The notes: generated by a model from the letters alone, not told the origin. A DNA stretch of 64,000 nt from Bacteroidota bacterium (GCA_016715505.1 JADJZY010000016.1:20001-84000), one strand, 5' to 3'. Positions 40,944 to 50,897 are shown, counted from the first letter of the stretch. Numbers and translations are program-made.

Positions 40944-41885
40944 TTAATCCAGCAGTAAGGCTTGTTTAAAATATTCTAACGTAACTTTTAAGCCCTCGGC
41001 CCGATCCACTTTCGGTTCCCAATTTAAAATATTTTTGGCTTTGCTGATATCAGGTTGGCGTTGTTTAGGGTCATCTTGCGGAAGTGGCTGATAAATGATT
41101 TGGCTATTCGTTCCTGTTAAGCGTTGTACTTCTTCTGCAAATTCCTTTAAGGAGATTTCGTTCGGATTACCAATATTTACCGGAAGGGCATAATCGCTCA
41201 GCAACAATCGGTAGATACCCTCAACCAAATCATCTACATAACAAAAGGAACGGGTTTGACTACCATCTCCAAAAACTGTAATATCTTCTCCTCGTAAAGC
41301 CTGACTCATAAATGCTGGCAGCGCACGTCCATCATCCAGTCGCATACGCGGACCATACGTATTAAAGATCCGAACAATACGTGTTTCCAGTCCATGAAAA
41401 TTGTGATAAGCCATCGTGATCGCTTCCTGAAAACGTTTGGCTTCATCATAAACGCCCCTGGGACCAATCGGGTTCACATTGCCCCAATACTCTTCGTTTT
41501 GCGGATGAACCAGCGGATCTCCATATACTTCCGAAGTTGAAGCAATCAGCATACGGGCATTTTTTTGTTTTGCCAGTCCAAGCAAATTATGCGTTCCCAA
41601 CGATCCTACTTTTAAAGTTTGAATGGGCATCTTCAAATAATCGATGGGGCTGGCGGGAGATGCGAAATGAAGAATATAATGCAGATCGCCCGGTACAAAA
41701 ACGAACTTGCTCACATCATGATGATGGTATTCGAAATTTGGATGTTTGAAAAGATGTTCAATGTTTTTGAGATTCCCTGTAATCAGGTTGTCCATAGCAA
41801 TCACATGATAACCTTCTTTAATAAACCGATCGCATAAATGGGATCCCAAAAATCCGGCACCACCTGTAATTAAAACTCTTTTCAT
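40944..41885 (-). CDS. UDP-glucuronate decarboxylase (UDP-xylose synthase), extended SDR family
   Basis: 313 residues. Converts UDP-glucuronate to UDP-xylose through a 4-keto intermediate. Rossmann motif 'ITGGAGFLGSHLCDRF' at the N-terminus, 'LHFASPASPIDYLKMPIQTL' region near 71-90, 'STSEVYGDPLVHPQ' near 117, and catalytic Tyr/Lys in 'GVYDEAKRFQEA' near 146. The A-S-P-A-S-P-x-x-Y segment is characteristic of UXS rather than other epimerases. It uses the product of the adjacent UDP-glucose dehydrogenase and is cotranscribed with it (9-bp gap). Confidence 0.93.
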   Translation of the reverse strand: MKRVLITGGAGFLGSHLCDRFIKEGYHVIAMDNLITGNLKNIEHLFKHPNFEYHHHDVSKFVFVPGDLHYILHFASPASPIDYLKMPIQTLKVGSLGTHNLLGLAKQKNARMLIASTSEVYGDPLVHPQNEEYWGNVNPIGPRGVYDEAKRFQEAITMAYHNFHGLETRIVRIFNTYGPRMRLDDGRALPAFMSQALRGEDITVFGDGSQTRSFCYVDDLVEGIYRLLLSDYALPVNIGNPNEISLKEFAEEVQRLTGTNSQIIYQPLPQDDPKQRQPDISKAKNILNWEPKVDRAEGLKVTLEYFKQALLLD

Positions 41886-41894
41886 ATTTATCGA

Positions 41895-43244
41895 TTAATG
41901 TTGGTTCGCTTGAATCGTTTGGCGACCAATCGAATTGTAATAATAACCCAGTTCTTTCATTTCTGTAGGTTCAAATAAATTCCTGCCATCAAATATGACT
42001 TTGGATTTTAAACGTTTCGTCATTTCTTCAAAATCAGGTGTGCGGAAAATACTCCATTCCGTACAAATGGCCAGTGCGTCACTATCCTGCAAAGCATCAT
42101 AGGCGTTGTCAGAGAAATGAATTTTGTCGCAGATTGAAGCATGGTTTTGTTCAAAATGTAATTTGGTATTTTTCATGCCCTCGGGATCATAACAATAAAC
42201 CTCGGCACCAGCCTCCACCAATTTTGGAATGATATACAATGCCGGAGCTTCGCGAATATCATCGGTGTTTGGTTTAAAGGCCAATCCCCAAATGCTGATT
42301 TTTTTACCCGCCAATGAACCGAAGTATGACAATATTTTATCTGCTAAAATGAGTTTTTGTGCATCATTCACTTGTATCACCGATTGAAGCAAGGAGTATG
42401 GATATTGATGTTGTTGAGATGTCTGAACAAGTGCCTGAACATCCTTCGGGAAACAACTTCCACCATATCCGATTCCGGGAAATAAAAATCGTTTCCCAAT
42501 TCGATTATCACTGCCCATTCCAACACGCACCGTTTCAACATCTGCGCCAACTCTTTCACACAGATTCGCCAATTCATTCATGAAGGTGATTCGCATGGCG
42601 AGATAGGAGTTAGCGGCATATTTGGTAATCTCTGCACTTCGTTCGTCCATAAAGTAAATCGGATTTCCTTGACGTACAAAAGGCGCATACAATTGTTGCA
42701 TCAATTTTTTAGCCCGCTCGGAACTACATCCAACCACAACCCGGTCAGGTTTCATAAAATCGTCAACGGCCACACCTTCCCGTAAAAATTCAGGATTGCT
42801 CACTACATCAAATTCCCCCTGATAATTTTCAAGAATCGCCTGATGTACTTTTTCTGCAGTTCCAACCGGCACTGTACTCTTATTAATAATCACTTTATAC
42901 TGAGGGTGCTCCTTTAGAATCTTACCTATTTCCTTGGCTACGCCCAAAACATAACTCAGATCCGCACTGCCATCTTCGCCCGGTGGGGTGGGGAGGGCCA
43001 GGAAAATTAATTCGGATTTGAGTAAGGCATCTTTTAAATCTGTTGTAAAATGGAGCCGTCCTTCTTTTAAATTACGCTGAAATAGGACTTCCAGGCCAGG
43101 CTCATAAATAACAATTTCTCCATCCTTAAGCCGATTTACTTTTTCGACATTAATATCTACACAAATGACCTGATTGCCGGATTCGGCAAAACAAGTTCCC
43201 GAAACAAGTCCGACATATCCGGTACCAACGACTGCAATTTTCAT
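41895..43244 (-). CDS. ugd: UDP-glucose 6-dehydrogenase
   Basis: 449 residues. Oxidises UDP-glucose to UDP-glucuronate with two NAD+. N-terminal 'VVGTGYVGLVSGTCFAESG', 'INKSTVPVGTAEKV' near residue 120, 'NPEFLREGVAVDDF' near 152, catalytic Cys in 'GIGYGGSCFPKDVQAL' near 261 and 'IWGLAFKPNTDDIREAPA' near 318. Full length. It is the middle gene of a three-gene sugar-nucleotide unit and supplies substrate to the decarboxylase downstream. Confidence 0.97.
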   Translation of the reverse strand: MKIAVVGTGYVGLVSGTCFAESGNQVICVDINVEKVNRLKDGEIVIYEPGLEVLFQRNLKEGRLHFTTDLKDALLKSELIFLALPTPPGEDGSADLSYVLGVAKEIGKILKEHPQYKVIINKSTVPVGTAEKVHQAILENYQGEFDVVSNPEFLREGVAVDDFMKPDRVVVGCSSERAKKLMQQLYAPFVRQGNPIYFMDERSAEITKYAANSYLAMRITFMNELANLCERVGADVETVRVGMGSDNRIGKRFLFPGIGYGGSCFPKDVQALVQTSQQHQYPYSLLQSVIQVNDAQKLILADKILSYFGSLAGKKISIWGLAFKPNTDDIREAPALYIIPKLVEAGAEVYCYDPEGMKNTKLHFEQNHASICDKIHFSDNAYDALQDSDALAICTEWSIFRTPDFEEMTKRLKSKVIFDGRNLFEPTEMKELGYYYNSIGRQTIQANQH

Positions 43245-43255
43245 CTTAATATATA

Positions 43256-44422
43256 TTATACGTTTAAGGCCGCCTCTGTTTTTTGGACAGCCAATTCGTT
43301 TACAATGCTTAAAAAGTTTTCAGCAATATAGTTTAGTTCATCTTCCTGCATTTCTGTATGAATCGGAAGTGAAATGACCTGTGCTGTCAGTTCATCTGTA
43401 TTTTTCATTTCCAAATTACCCATATCAAATGCTTCAAACATTTTTTGCCGATGCGCCGGAATAGGATAATAGATCATACTGGGTATCCCTTTTTCTTCCA
43501 ATTTCTTTTTAACCTGATCTCTGTTGACACCGTTTAATTTCACCGTATATTGATGGTAAACATGATAGGCATTGGACGCTTCATAAGGGATTTCGATATT
43601 TGGATGATCAGAGAAAACCTGATTGTAAAAATGGGCTACTGCTCGACGGGCCGCACAATAGGTATCGAGGTGTTTTAATTTCACCAACAAAATAGCGGCC
43701 TGCATCGTGTCCAATCTGGAATTACATCCAACCATTTCATGCACATACTTCTGACGCTGACCATGGTTGGCAACCATCCTGATTTTTTCGGCAAGGGCAT
43801 CATCATTCGTGTATAATGCACCACCATCTCCGTAACAACCCAAATTTTTTGAAGGGAAAAATGAGGTTGAACCAATATCTCCAATCGTTCCATTTGCACG
43901 ACGGATTCCATCTTGTCCGGTATAATATCCACCAATTCCCTGCGCATTGTCTTCAATCACAAAAAGCTGATGTTTTTTGGCTATGGCCATAATCGCATCC
44001 ATATTGGCCGCCTGCCCATACAAATGCACAGGTACAATGGCTTTGGTTTGCGGGGTGATCATTGCTTCGAGCGATGCAGGATCCATGGTGAAGGTTTTCG
44101 GATCAACTTCGCAGAATACGGGTTTGAGTCCTAATAAACCAACCACTTCAACGGTAGCTATATAGGTAAACGAGGGCGTAATGACTTCATCGCCGGGTTT
44201 CAGGCCTAAAGCCATCATGGCAATTTGTAAAGCATCGGTTCCATTGGCACAAGGGATGACATGTTTTACTTGCAGATAGGTTTCAAGTGCATTTGCAAAT
44301 TGTTTTACCTGAGGGCCATTGATGAATGCCGTTGTATCAATCACCGTTTGTATGGCCTGATCAACTTCATCCTTGATTTTTAGATATTGCCTTTTCAGGT
44401 CAACCATTTGTAAATTTGTCAT
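43256..44422 (-). CDS. DegT/DnrJ/EryC1-family PLP-dependent sugar aminotransferase
   Basis: 388 residues. Transfers an amino group to a keto-sugar nucleotide. 'FINGPQVKQFANAL' near residue 33, 'CANGTDALQIAMMALG' near 58, 'VIEDNAQGIGG' near 155, and the PLP-lysine motif 'TSFFPSKNLGCYGDGG' near 185 are typical. It heads the unit with ugd and the decarboxylase, so an aminated uronic-acid or pentose derivative for surface polysaccharide is plausible, but the exact substrate cannot be read. A TATATTTG box (complement at 44443-44450) lies 21 bp upstream. Confidence 0.92.
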   Translation of the reverse strand: MTNLQMVDLKRQYLKIKDEVDQAIQTVIDTTAFINGPQVKQFANALETYLQVKHVIPCANGTDALQIAMMALGLKPGDEVITPSFTYIATVEVVGLLGLKPVFCEVDPKTFTMDPASLEAMITPQTKAIVPVHLYGQAANMDAIMAIAKKHQLFVIEDNAQGIGGYYTGQDGIRRANGTIGDIGSTSFFPSKNLGCYGDGGALYTNDDALAEKIRMVANHGQRQKYVHEMVGCNSRLDTMQAAILLVKLKHLDTYCAARRAVAHFYNQVFSDHPNIEIPYEASNAYHVYHQYTVKLNGVNRDQVKKKLEEKGIPSMIYYPIPAHRQKMFEAFDMGNLEMKNTDELTAQVISLPIHTEMQEDELNYIAENFLSIVNELAVQKTEAALNV

Positions 44423-44519
44423 ACGTATGAATAAATTGGGCGCAAATATAACTAAATCAGTACATGAATTATTGTATATTCAGGGCTTTACTGCAACTTT
44501 ACATTTGTAATAAATAGGT

Positions 44520-45305
44520 ATGCCAATAAAATCAGGAGTTGTTTTTTTATGGTTGATGATTTTGATGCCCGTTTGGTCATTTGCACAAGATCAGGAACCA
44601 GCTATGCCCAGTGGTGAAGATGTTTCAACCGGGAGTGATAAAATCTGGAATTTGGATGTGTTAGGCAGTATAGATTTTCCGGGAGGCGATTTGGCGAAAC
44701 GATTTGGAACCAGTTATCGAATCGGTGCCGGTATTAAAATTAAAACGAAAAAGAACTGGATATTCGGTGCAAAATTTGATTTTATTACCGGAAATAGAAT
44801 GCGGGATGATAGTTTGATGATTAACCTGAAAACCAATCAAGGGGGCGTCATTAGCCAAAATGGCGACTTACTGAATGTCGGATTATTTCAAAGGGGTTAT
44901 ATGGTTGGATTACAATTTGGGAAGGTTTTTCCTGTTTTGGCGATCAACCCGAATTCAGGGCTCACCACCATTTTGTCGATGGGTTTTATGCAATATAAAA
45001 TTAATATTTTCGACCGTGACAATGCTTTTCCTCAATTGCGTGATGAATATAAAAAAGGGTACGACCGTTTGACCAATGGATTATTTATCGAAGATTTTTT
45101 AGGGTATATGTACCATGCCAAAAACAAACTCATAAACTTTCATGCCGGGTTTAATTTTGTGTGGGGATTTACCCAAGGAAGGCGCGATTATCTCTACGAC
45201 CTTGCCCGCCCGGATTCAGGTGGAAGAAATGATCTCATGGTTGGTTTTAAATTTGGATGGACTGTTCCTATTTATCGTAAAGATGCTGAAGAAACTTACT
45301 ATTGA
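44520..45305 (+). CDS. Exported probable outer-membrane beta-barrel protein
   Basis: 261 residues with signal peptide ending 'VWSFAQ'. Amphipathic strands are seen throughout ('YRIGAGIKIKTKKNWIFGAKFDF' region split over residues 70-92, 'FHAGFNFVWGFT' and 'MVGFKFGWTVPIY'). The gene overlaps the Kdo transferase gene by 23 bp, so the two are translationally coupled. That pairing suggests an envelope or LPS-related role, but I recognise no named family. A -7-like TACATTTG box lies at 44500-44507. Confidence 0.75.
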   Translation: MPIKSGVVFLWLMILMPVWSFAQDQEPAMPSGEDVSTGSDKIWNLDVLGSIDFPGGDLAKRFGTSYRIGAGIKIKTKKNWIFGAKFDFITGNRMRDDSLMINLKTNQGGVISQNGDLLNVGLFQRGYMVGLQFGKVFPVLAINPNSGLTTILSMGFMQYKINIFDRDNAFPQLRDEYKKGYDRLTNGLFIEDFLGYMYHAKNKLINFHAGFNFVWGFTQGRRDYLYDLARPDSGGRNDLMVGFKFGWTVPIYRKDAEETYY

Positions 45306-46542
45306 GTTTTCACGAAACCTCTATCATATCGGGATTGGACTGTTCGATTTTGCTTTCCGCATTTATGCAGCTTTTTCCAGCAAAACAGCAAAAATCCTCA
45401 CAGGCAGAAAGCATCAGAAAGTCGATTTGCAGCATATGTTCAAAACGGATGAAAGGCCGGTATTATTTCATTGCGCATCTGTTGGTGAATTTGAACAAGC
45501 CGTGCCGGTGATTCAATGGATGATACAAAAACATTCACGTCCATTTCTAGTCAGTTTTTATTCTTCTTCAGGATATGAATATGCCGCTCGATTGTTTCCG
45601 GATTGGAAACGCTGTTATTTACCTGCAGACCGCATTTCAGATGTCCGTGATTTTTTGGAAACGATAAAGCCTCGTTGCGTATTCATCATCAAATATGAAT
45701 TCTGGTTAAATTTTTTGTTTGAAATTCAGAAAAGAAATATTCCTTCGATACTCATCAGCGGGATATTTCGGCCGGAACAGATATTTTTTCGACCCTATGG
45801 CGGCTTATTCAGAAAGGCATTATTGGGATTCAATCACCTGTTTGTTCAGGATCAACGCAGTGTAGATTTGCTCCGAAAATTAGGGGCTCATTCGGTTTCC
45901 CTTGCCGGCGATACCCGCCTCGACCGGGTACTCGCTTTGAGTCAGGCACCTTTTGAGAATGAGATTCTGGAACAATTTATCAATGCTCAGCCACTTTTTG
46001 TTGCCGGCAGCGTATGGCCTCAGGATGTGGAAGTGCTTCAATCTATCCTGGCTCATCTCCCGAAAAATTTTAAAGTGCTGATTGTACCGCATGAACCCAA
46101 TCATTTTGATGCCAGTTGGATACTTGAACCCTGGGTGAAATATTCGACTTTTACGAATCAGGGTGAGCGGGTGATGATTTTGGATCAAATGGGGATGCTT
46201 TCCAGATTGTATCGATTTGCACATTTTGCTTATGTGGGCGGTGGTTTTGGCCGTGGACTTCACAATACCCTTGAGCCGGTGATTTACCGAATTCCGGTGA
46301 TCATTGGCCCATCGTATCAAAAATTTCAGGAAGCGGTTTATTTTGTGGAGCAGGGGATTGCATTTTCGGTCAATGGGCCTGAAAAAATTGAAGAGATTCT
46401 CCGAAAATGCCTTGATTCAGGGGATGAACGAAAAGCCATTTTTTCGAAAATTGATCATTTTATTCAATCAGGTACTAACGTCATGGCCAAAATGGAAGTC
46501 TTTCTAAATGGTTATTTGCAAGTAAAAAGCGAAGATAAGTGA
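45283..46542 (+). CDS. waaA: 3-deoxy-D-manno-octulosonic acid transferase (Kdo transferase)
   Basis: 419 residues from ATG 45283; upstream codons of the frame lie inside the previous gene and do not look like the family. It attaches Kdo to lipid A precursor at the cytoplasmic face of the inner membrane. An N-terminal amphipathic/membrane helix precedes 'VLFHCASVGEFEQAVPVIQ' near residue 61, which holds the catalytic Glu. 'LISGIFRPEQIF', 'AGDTRLDRV' near 206 and 'YVGGGFGRGLHNTLEP' near 321 complete the GT30 pattern. Indicates that the cell makes Kdo-type lipopolysaccharide. Confidence 0.95.
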   Translation: MLKKLTIEFSRNLYHIGIGLFDFAFRIYAAFSSKTAKILTGRKHQKVDLQHMFKTDERPVLFHCASVGEFEQAVPVIQWMIQKHSRPFLVSFYSSSGYEYAARLFPDWKRCYLPADRISDVRDFLETIKPRCVFIIKYEFWLNFLFEIQKRNIPSILISGIFRPEQIFFRPYGGLFRKALLGFNHLFVQDQRSVDLLRKLGAHSVSLAGDTRLDRVLALSQAPFENEILEQFINAQPLFVAGSVWPQDVEVLQSILAHLPKNFKVLIVPHEPNHFDASWILEPWVKYSTFTNQGERVMILDQMGMLSRLYRFAHFAYVGGGFGRGLHNTLEPVIYRIPVIIGPSYQKFQEAVYFVEQGIAFSVNGPEKIEEILRKCLDSGDERKAIFSKIDHFIQSGTNVMAKMEVFLNGYLQVKSEDK

Positions 46543-46611
46543 CGGCATATTTTCGGGTTTTGAACGGAATGACTATATTAGCGAATTAAAACAGGGCATT
46601 TGGATCAGATC

Positions 46612-48639
46612 ATGAAATCTTTACGCATTTTTATACTCGGTGTGGCAGGCTTGTTGGGCGCTCATAACGGTTTTTCTCAGCTCATTTACGGTGGTCCGGA
46701 CACCCTTTGTATCGATAATTACATTCAACTAAGAACCACGGTTACCAACGCTTCATCCTATTATTGGGGATTTTGTTCAGCCTATTTAAACAATGTTCCT
46801 ACAGGAAGTAGTATCGTAGCCGGAACCGGTTTAGATGCACCTTCTGCAACCGCTATGGCTAAAGATGGCAATAACTATCATGTTTTTGTCGTGAATACCG
46901 CCAATCCGCGTAATTTAATACGATATGATTTTGGAACACTTTTAGGAAATGTGCCAACAGCCGTGAATTTGGGAGATTTTGGTTCCACATTGCCTGTCAA
47001 TGCCAAAGGTTTTGAGCTGGTGAATACAGGAGGAAATTGGTTTGGATTTATCACAGGCGGCGTTACCGGATTACATTCTCAACTTGTTAGACTTGATTTT
47101 GGGACCTCATTATCGAATGTTCCTACTGTTACAAATCTCGGTAATATGGGCGGATTACTCATCAACCCTCAAGATCTCTACGTTTTTTCAGAAGCCGGTA
47201 ATTGGTATGCATTTACCAACAATGGCTTTACAGGAAATTTATTACGCATCAACTTTGGACCAACGCTTACCGGCGCGCCAACATTAACCAACTTGGGTAA
47301 TCCAGGTGGTTTAGCTTTTCCAACCGGTATGTGGCCTGTGTTTGATGGAACCAATTGGCATTTATTTTTAGTAAACCGCATTGGATCAACCATCAGCCGC
47401 TTAGATTTCGGGACTTCCTTATTAGGCCCCTTTGTTGAAACCAATTTAGGTGGTTTTGCCGGTGCCTTGAATGGTCCACGCGATATCGTTGTGATTCGTG
47501 ATTGCGGGAATTATTATGCCTATGTCACGAATGAAACCGACAATACACTCACGGAGTTGACATTTGCAGGTAATATTCTAGCTGCTCCAACTGCAACTAA
47601 TTTGGGAAATTTTGCAGGATTTAACGGACCGCGTTATTTGACTCGCATGTTGCGCGATCGGGATAATGTGTTTTGTTTTACTGCCAATAACCTCGATAAT
47701 TCTTTATCCCGCTTAACTTTTAATAGTTGCACCGCCTCTTCCATTCCAAGTTCAACCTTGCAAACGCCTCCGCCGATTACCTATACACAACCGGGTTTGT
47801 ATAATGTGTATTTCGTATCTGATGAAGGCCTGCCAACCATGCAGGTCGATTGTAAACAAATTCGGGTTCTTGCAAAACCTATCATTGAAATCAATAACGA
47901 TACCTTGATTTGTCAGCGTGATACGATTTTATTGGTTGCCAATGGCCCGAATTTATACAGCGCATTATGGTCGCCGGTATATAATACGATTCCTCCTTTT
48001 GATACAACTTCCATTCGAGTTCATCCTTTGGAAGATTATCGTTATAATGTTCATCTTGAATTTACGCAAGGTGGTGGATGTGCCTATGATACCAGTGTGC
48101 TTATTCGGGTAAGTAAAGTTTTTGCTGATGCAGGCCCGGATCGTTTTGTCGCAGATGGTGCTTATACTATTTTAGGTGGACCTCGCATGTCAATGGGGCA
48201 AGAGTATTCTTATGTATGGACACCACCAACTTATTTAAGTTCTATCGTAAAACCAAATCCAACCAGCCGTCCATTGGATGTCATGGCGTACTACGTTACC
48301 GTTACCAATGATTCTACCGGATGTTTCCATTCTGATAGTGTTTGGGTAAGAACAGAGTGTACAGAAATTCATTTGCCCAATGCCTTTAATCCGGTGAGTG
48401 ATGTGGCCGTTAACCGCAACTTTGGTCTTTTAAATAACAATGTGGTTAAACTGGAATATTTTAAAATTTTTAATCGATGGGGTCAAGTGGTTTTCGAAAC
48501 GACCGATACCGGTAAAAAATGGGATGGCACACAAAATAATATCGAATTGCCTCCCGATAATTATGTTTGGATCATCGATGGTTATTGTGTGAACGGGAAG
48601 AGAATCAAGAAGCAAGGCACTGTTTTATTGACCCGATAA
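46612..48639 (+). CDS. T9SS type B sorted surface protein with repeated propeller-like units
   Basis: 675 residues from ATG 46612 with a signal peptide ending 'GAHNGFSQ'. Residues about 50-370 contain six or seven units of about 52 residues with the phrase 'RLDFGTSL.N.PT.TNLGN.GG', probably blades of a propeller. PKD- or Ig-like segments follow ('DTLICQRDTILLVANGP', 'ADAGPDRFVADGAYTILGG'). The last 90 residues ('HLPNAFNPVSDVAVNRNF ... FNRWGQVVFET ... KKQGTVLLTR') are the gliding-associated type B T9SS domain. It is thus exported and displayed at or beyond the surface. Confidence 0.88.
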   Translation: MKSLRIFILGVAGLLGAHNGFSQLIYGGPDTLCIDNYIQLRTTVTNASSYYWGFCSAYLNNVPTGSSIVAGTGLDAPSATAMAKDGNNYHVFVVNTANPRNLIRYDFGTLLGNVPTAVNLGDFGSTLPVNAKGFELVNTGGNWFGFITGGVTGLHSQLVRLDFGTSLSNVPTVTNLGNMGGLLINPQDLYVFSEAGNWYAFTNNGFTGNLLRINFGPTLTGAPTLTNLGNPGGLAFPTGMWPVFDGTNWHLFLVNRIGSTISRLDFGTSLLGPFVETNLGGFAGALNGPRDIVVIRDCGNYYAYVTNETDNTLTELTFAGNILAAPTATNLGNFAGFNGPRYLTRMLRDRDNVFCFTANNLDNSLSRLTFNSCTASSIPSSTLQTPPPITYTQPGLYNVYFVSDEGLPTMQVDCKQIRVLAKPIIEINNDTLICQRDTILLVANGPNLYSALWSPVYNTIPPFDTTSIRVHPLEDYRYNVHLEFTQGGGCAYDTSVLIRVSKVFADAGPDRFVADGAYTILGGPRMSMGQEYSYVWTPPTYLSSIVKPNPTSRPLDVMAYYVTVTNDSTGCFHSDSVWVRTECTEIHLPNAFNPVSDVAVNRNFGLLNNNVVKLEYFKIFNRWGQVVFETTDTGKKWDGTQNNIELPPDNYVWIIDGYCVNGKRIKKQGTVLLTR

Positions 48640-48668
48640 CATTTTTTATTCAATCATCATTTGGAAAC

Positions 48669-50711
48669 TTAATAGTCTTCCAATACCATGATTTCTGTTT
48701 TCCGGAACCAATGTTTTTCGTCGTTGTAAATAAGCATGTTTAATTCAGGCATGAGCAATTTACAAGCGATGCCATGTCGTTCAAAAGACTCGATTAAAAA
48801 CTGATTTTGTTGCATGGCTTTCATCAAACCATCGATGTAAGTTGTATCCGTATCGCTATCGCCGGAGTAATAATAAGAACGTATCCAAATCGAAACAAAA
48901 GCACTGTCGGCCGACCATTGCGGCCATTGTTTGAAAATGCTATCTAACAAAATACGACTGCTATCTGTTATGGTTTGATTGAGACTATCATACCAAATGC
49001 TGGCCTGAAACAAAGTATCCTTTAGGCCGGGCTCGCGCAATCGAATTTCCTGTTGCAGGATACGCGGGAGGCTATCATGGAGGAATATCTTTTTATAATA
49101 GGGGCGATAACCTTCTTCCAAAACAGAAATTAAACAACTTGTTCCATTTTGAAGAACCTTAAAATAACTGGCGTCACCTTCATTGCTACTGACCGGATCC
49201 AAATGAATATTGCCCGACAAGTTTTTAAAATAAATGATCTTATCCTGCAGCTTGGTTTTGCGGAATTTGTCGGTTAAAAATCCATGAATGGCCATGGAAG
49301 ATTTTGGTTGAATGGCAGGATACAATTCAAAAGTGTATAAATCCAATCCGCCGCGAGTGTCCTTCCGGTCAGAAGCACAATAGCCTGATTTACCCTGGGC
49401 ATCCACCACAATAGATCCGTCAAATCCTTTTGAATTGATGGGTTGTCCCAGATTGAGCGCAGTTTTCCAGGCGGTATCAGCCACCTTGCGGCTGACAAAC
49501 AAATCGGAAGAGCCGAATCCCGGATGACCATCACTTGAAAAATACAGGGTTTGATTGTCGGGATGAATAAAGGGGGCTGTTTCGTTCCCATCTGTATTGA
49601 TTTGTGCTCCCAGATTTACGGGTTTGCTCCAATAATTATTTTCAAAACGCGAAACCCATATATCCATGCCACCATATCCGCCTTCGCGATTGCTCACGAA
49701 ATAAAGATCCTTATTATCGCTACTAATACAGGCCTGACCTTCATAAGCGGTGGTATTGATGGTGAATCCAAAATATTGCGGAGAACTCCAGGCTGTATCT
49801 TCCTTAAAACTGAAAGCAATATCACAACCCCCGCTTTCAATGCCATTTGGACTTCGCATATCACAACGGGTGTAAAACAAATATTTTCCATCGGCACTCA
49901 GCATGGCCGCACCATCCGGTAAGCCCGTATTGGGTGGGTATCCTAAGTTGACCGCTGCGATCCAATTTTGATTGCTATCCTTGGTGCTTACAAAAAAGTC
50001 CTCGTTACCAGAATGATTGCGGGTAAAAATGAGGGTTTGTCCATCTAAACTGATGGTTGGCAAATATTCATTTTCGGAAGAATTGATATTAGGCCCCAGG
50101 TTTTTTAATTGGACACCTGGAATAGGGGCTGTATTCAATATCCGGGTAGATTTTAGTTGATTTTGAACTTGTTTATTTTGTTTGGTCTTGGCTGTATCCA
50201 CATCCGAAACAGACAACCGGTTTTGGAGTTTCAGGGCTAATGCTTCGTCCCCTTTTTTACGCATTAAATTCGCTAAGTGCATAACAGGGCCCAGGGCCTC
50301 ATTCGCATTTAAATCGATGGCCTGATTGGCAAAAAGCAATGCTTGCTCTTTTTCGTTAAGTTGATAATAAATTTCGGCCAGTCGGATACAGGGTTTGATT
50401 TGCCGGGGGAAAGTTTTTCGGAGTTCCTCTAAACAACGAATAGCCTTCTCTGTTTTTCCTTTCTTGATCAAATCTTCACAGGTATAAAAGGCCGGTTTGA
50501 ATGCCCGGGTGCTATCCTGAGCCTTTATTGTTTGACCTAAAAAAAGGGCATAACAAAAAAGCAGGTATTTGGGATACCGGCTGTATCGCAAGATGCAACG
50601 GAATTGCGACGCTCCCTTCAACTGTAACGCTTTTATCAACAGGTCAAAAATAAAGCAATTTTGAGCAGAATTCATTGAAATGACTAGCGCATCTTGTAAG
50701 CCTTCTATCAT
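48669..50711 (-). CDS. Exported TPR plus PD40-propeller protein
   Basis: 680 residues as open frame; a hydrophobic stretch 'YLLFCYALFLGQTIKAQ' near residue 49-65 is probably the signal peptide, so the true start may lie well inside (for example Met at residue 13 or a later non-ATG codon). TPR-like helices follow at about 75-165. A WD40-like PD40 propeller covers about 205-465 ('YLPTISLDGQTLIFTRN', 'AMLSADGKYLFYTR', 'FIHPDNQTLYFSSDG'). The last 200 residues are beta-rich. The plan resembles TPR-PD40-OmpA proteins of T9SS/gliding systems, but the canonical OmpA motif is not visible. Confidence 0.78.
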   Translation of the reverse strand: MIEGLQDALVISMNSAQNCFIFDLLIKALQLKGASQFRCILRYSRYPKYLLFCYALFLGQTIKAQDSTRAFKPAFYTCEDLIKKGKTEKAIRCLEELRKTFPRQIKPCIRLAEIYYQLNEKEQALLFANQAIDLNANEALGPVMHLANLMRKKGDEALALKLQNRLSVSDVDTAKTKQNKQVQNQLKSTRILNTAPIPGVQLKNLGPNINSSENEYLPTISLDGQTLIFTRNHSGNEDFFVSTKDSNQNWIAAVNLGYPPNTGLPDGAAMLSADGKYLFYTRCDMRSPNGIESGGCDIAFSFKEDTAWSSPQYFGFTINTTAYEGQACISSDNKDLYFVSNREGGYGGMDIWVSRFENNYWSKPVNLGAQINTDGNETAPFIHPDNQTLYFSSDGHPGFGSSDLFVSRKVADTAWKTALNLGQPINSKGFDGSIVVDAQGKSGYCASDRKDTRGGLDLYTFELYPAIQPKSSMAIHGFLTDKFRKTKLQDKIIYFKNLSGNIHLDPVSSNEGDASYFKVLQNGTSCLISVLEEGYRPYYKKIFLHDSLPRILQQEIRLREPGLKDTLFQASIWYDSLNQTITDSSRILLDSIFKQWPQWSADSAFVSIWIRSYYYSGDSDTDTTYIDGLMKAMQQNQFLIESFERHGIACKLLMPELNMLIYNDEKHWFRKTEIMVLEDY

Positions 50712-50866
50712 GCGATGCCATTCATATCAGGAAATAGAAAATGACCTCAGCGAGAAGAACAAAAAAGTTTAAACCCTTCGCAAATCCGAATGCTTTGCCG
50801 GGTTTAAATTTTGTTTTTTGAAGATTTATTTTAACGCAAAATTCCAAAATAGCTCTTCAAAGATCA

Positions 50867-50897
50867 TTGCCAGTTAAGCATGAAAGTCTTACCTTCG
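50867..50897 (+). promoter_or_regulatory. Bacteroidota-type promoter for the aconitase gene
   Basis: TTGC (50867-50870), 19-bp spacer, TACCTTCG (50890-50897). It lies across an upstream in-frame ATG at 50880, which argues that translation starts at 50970 instead. Confidence 0.7.
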
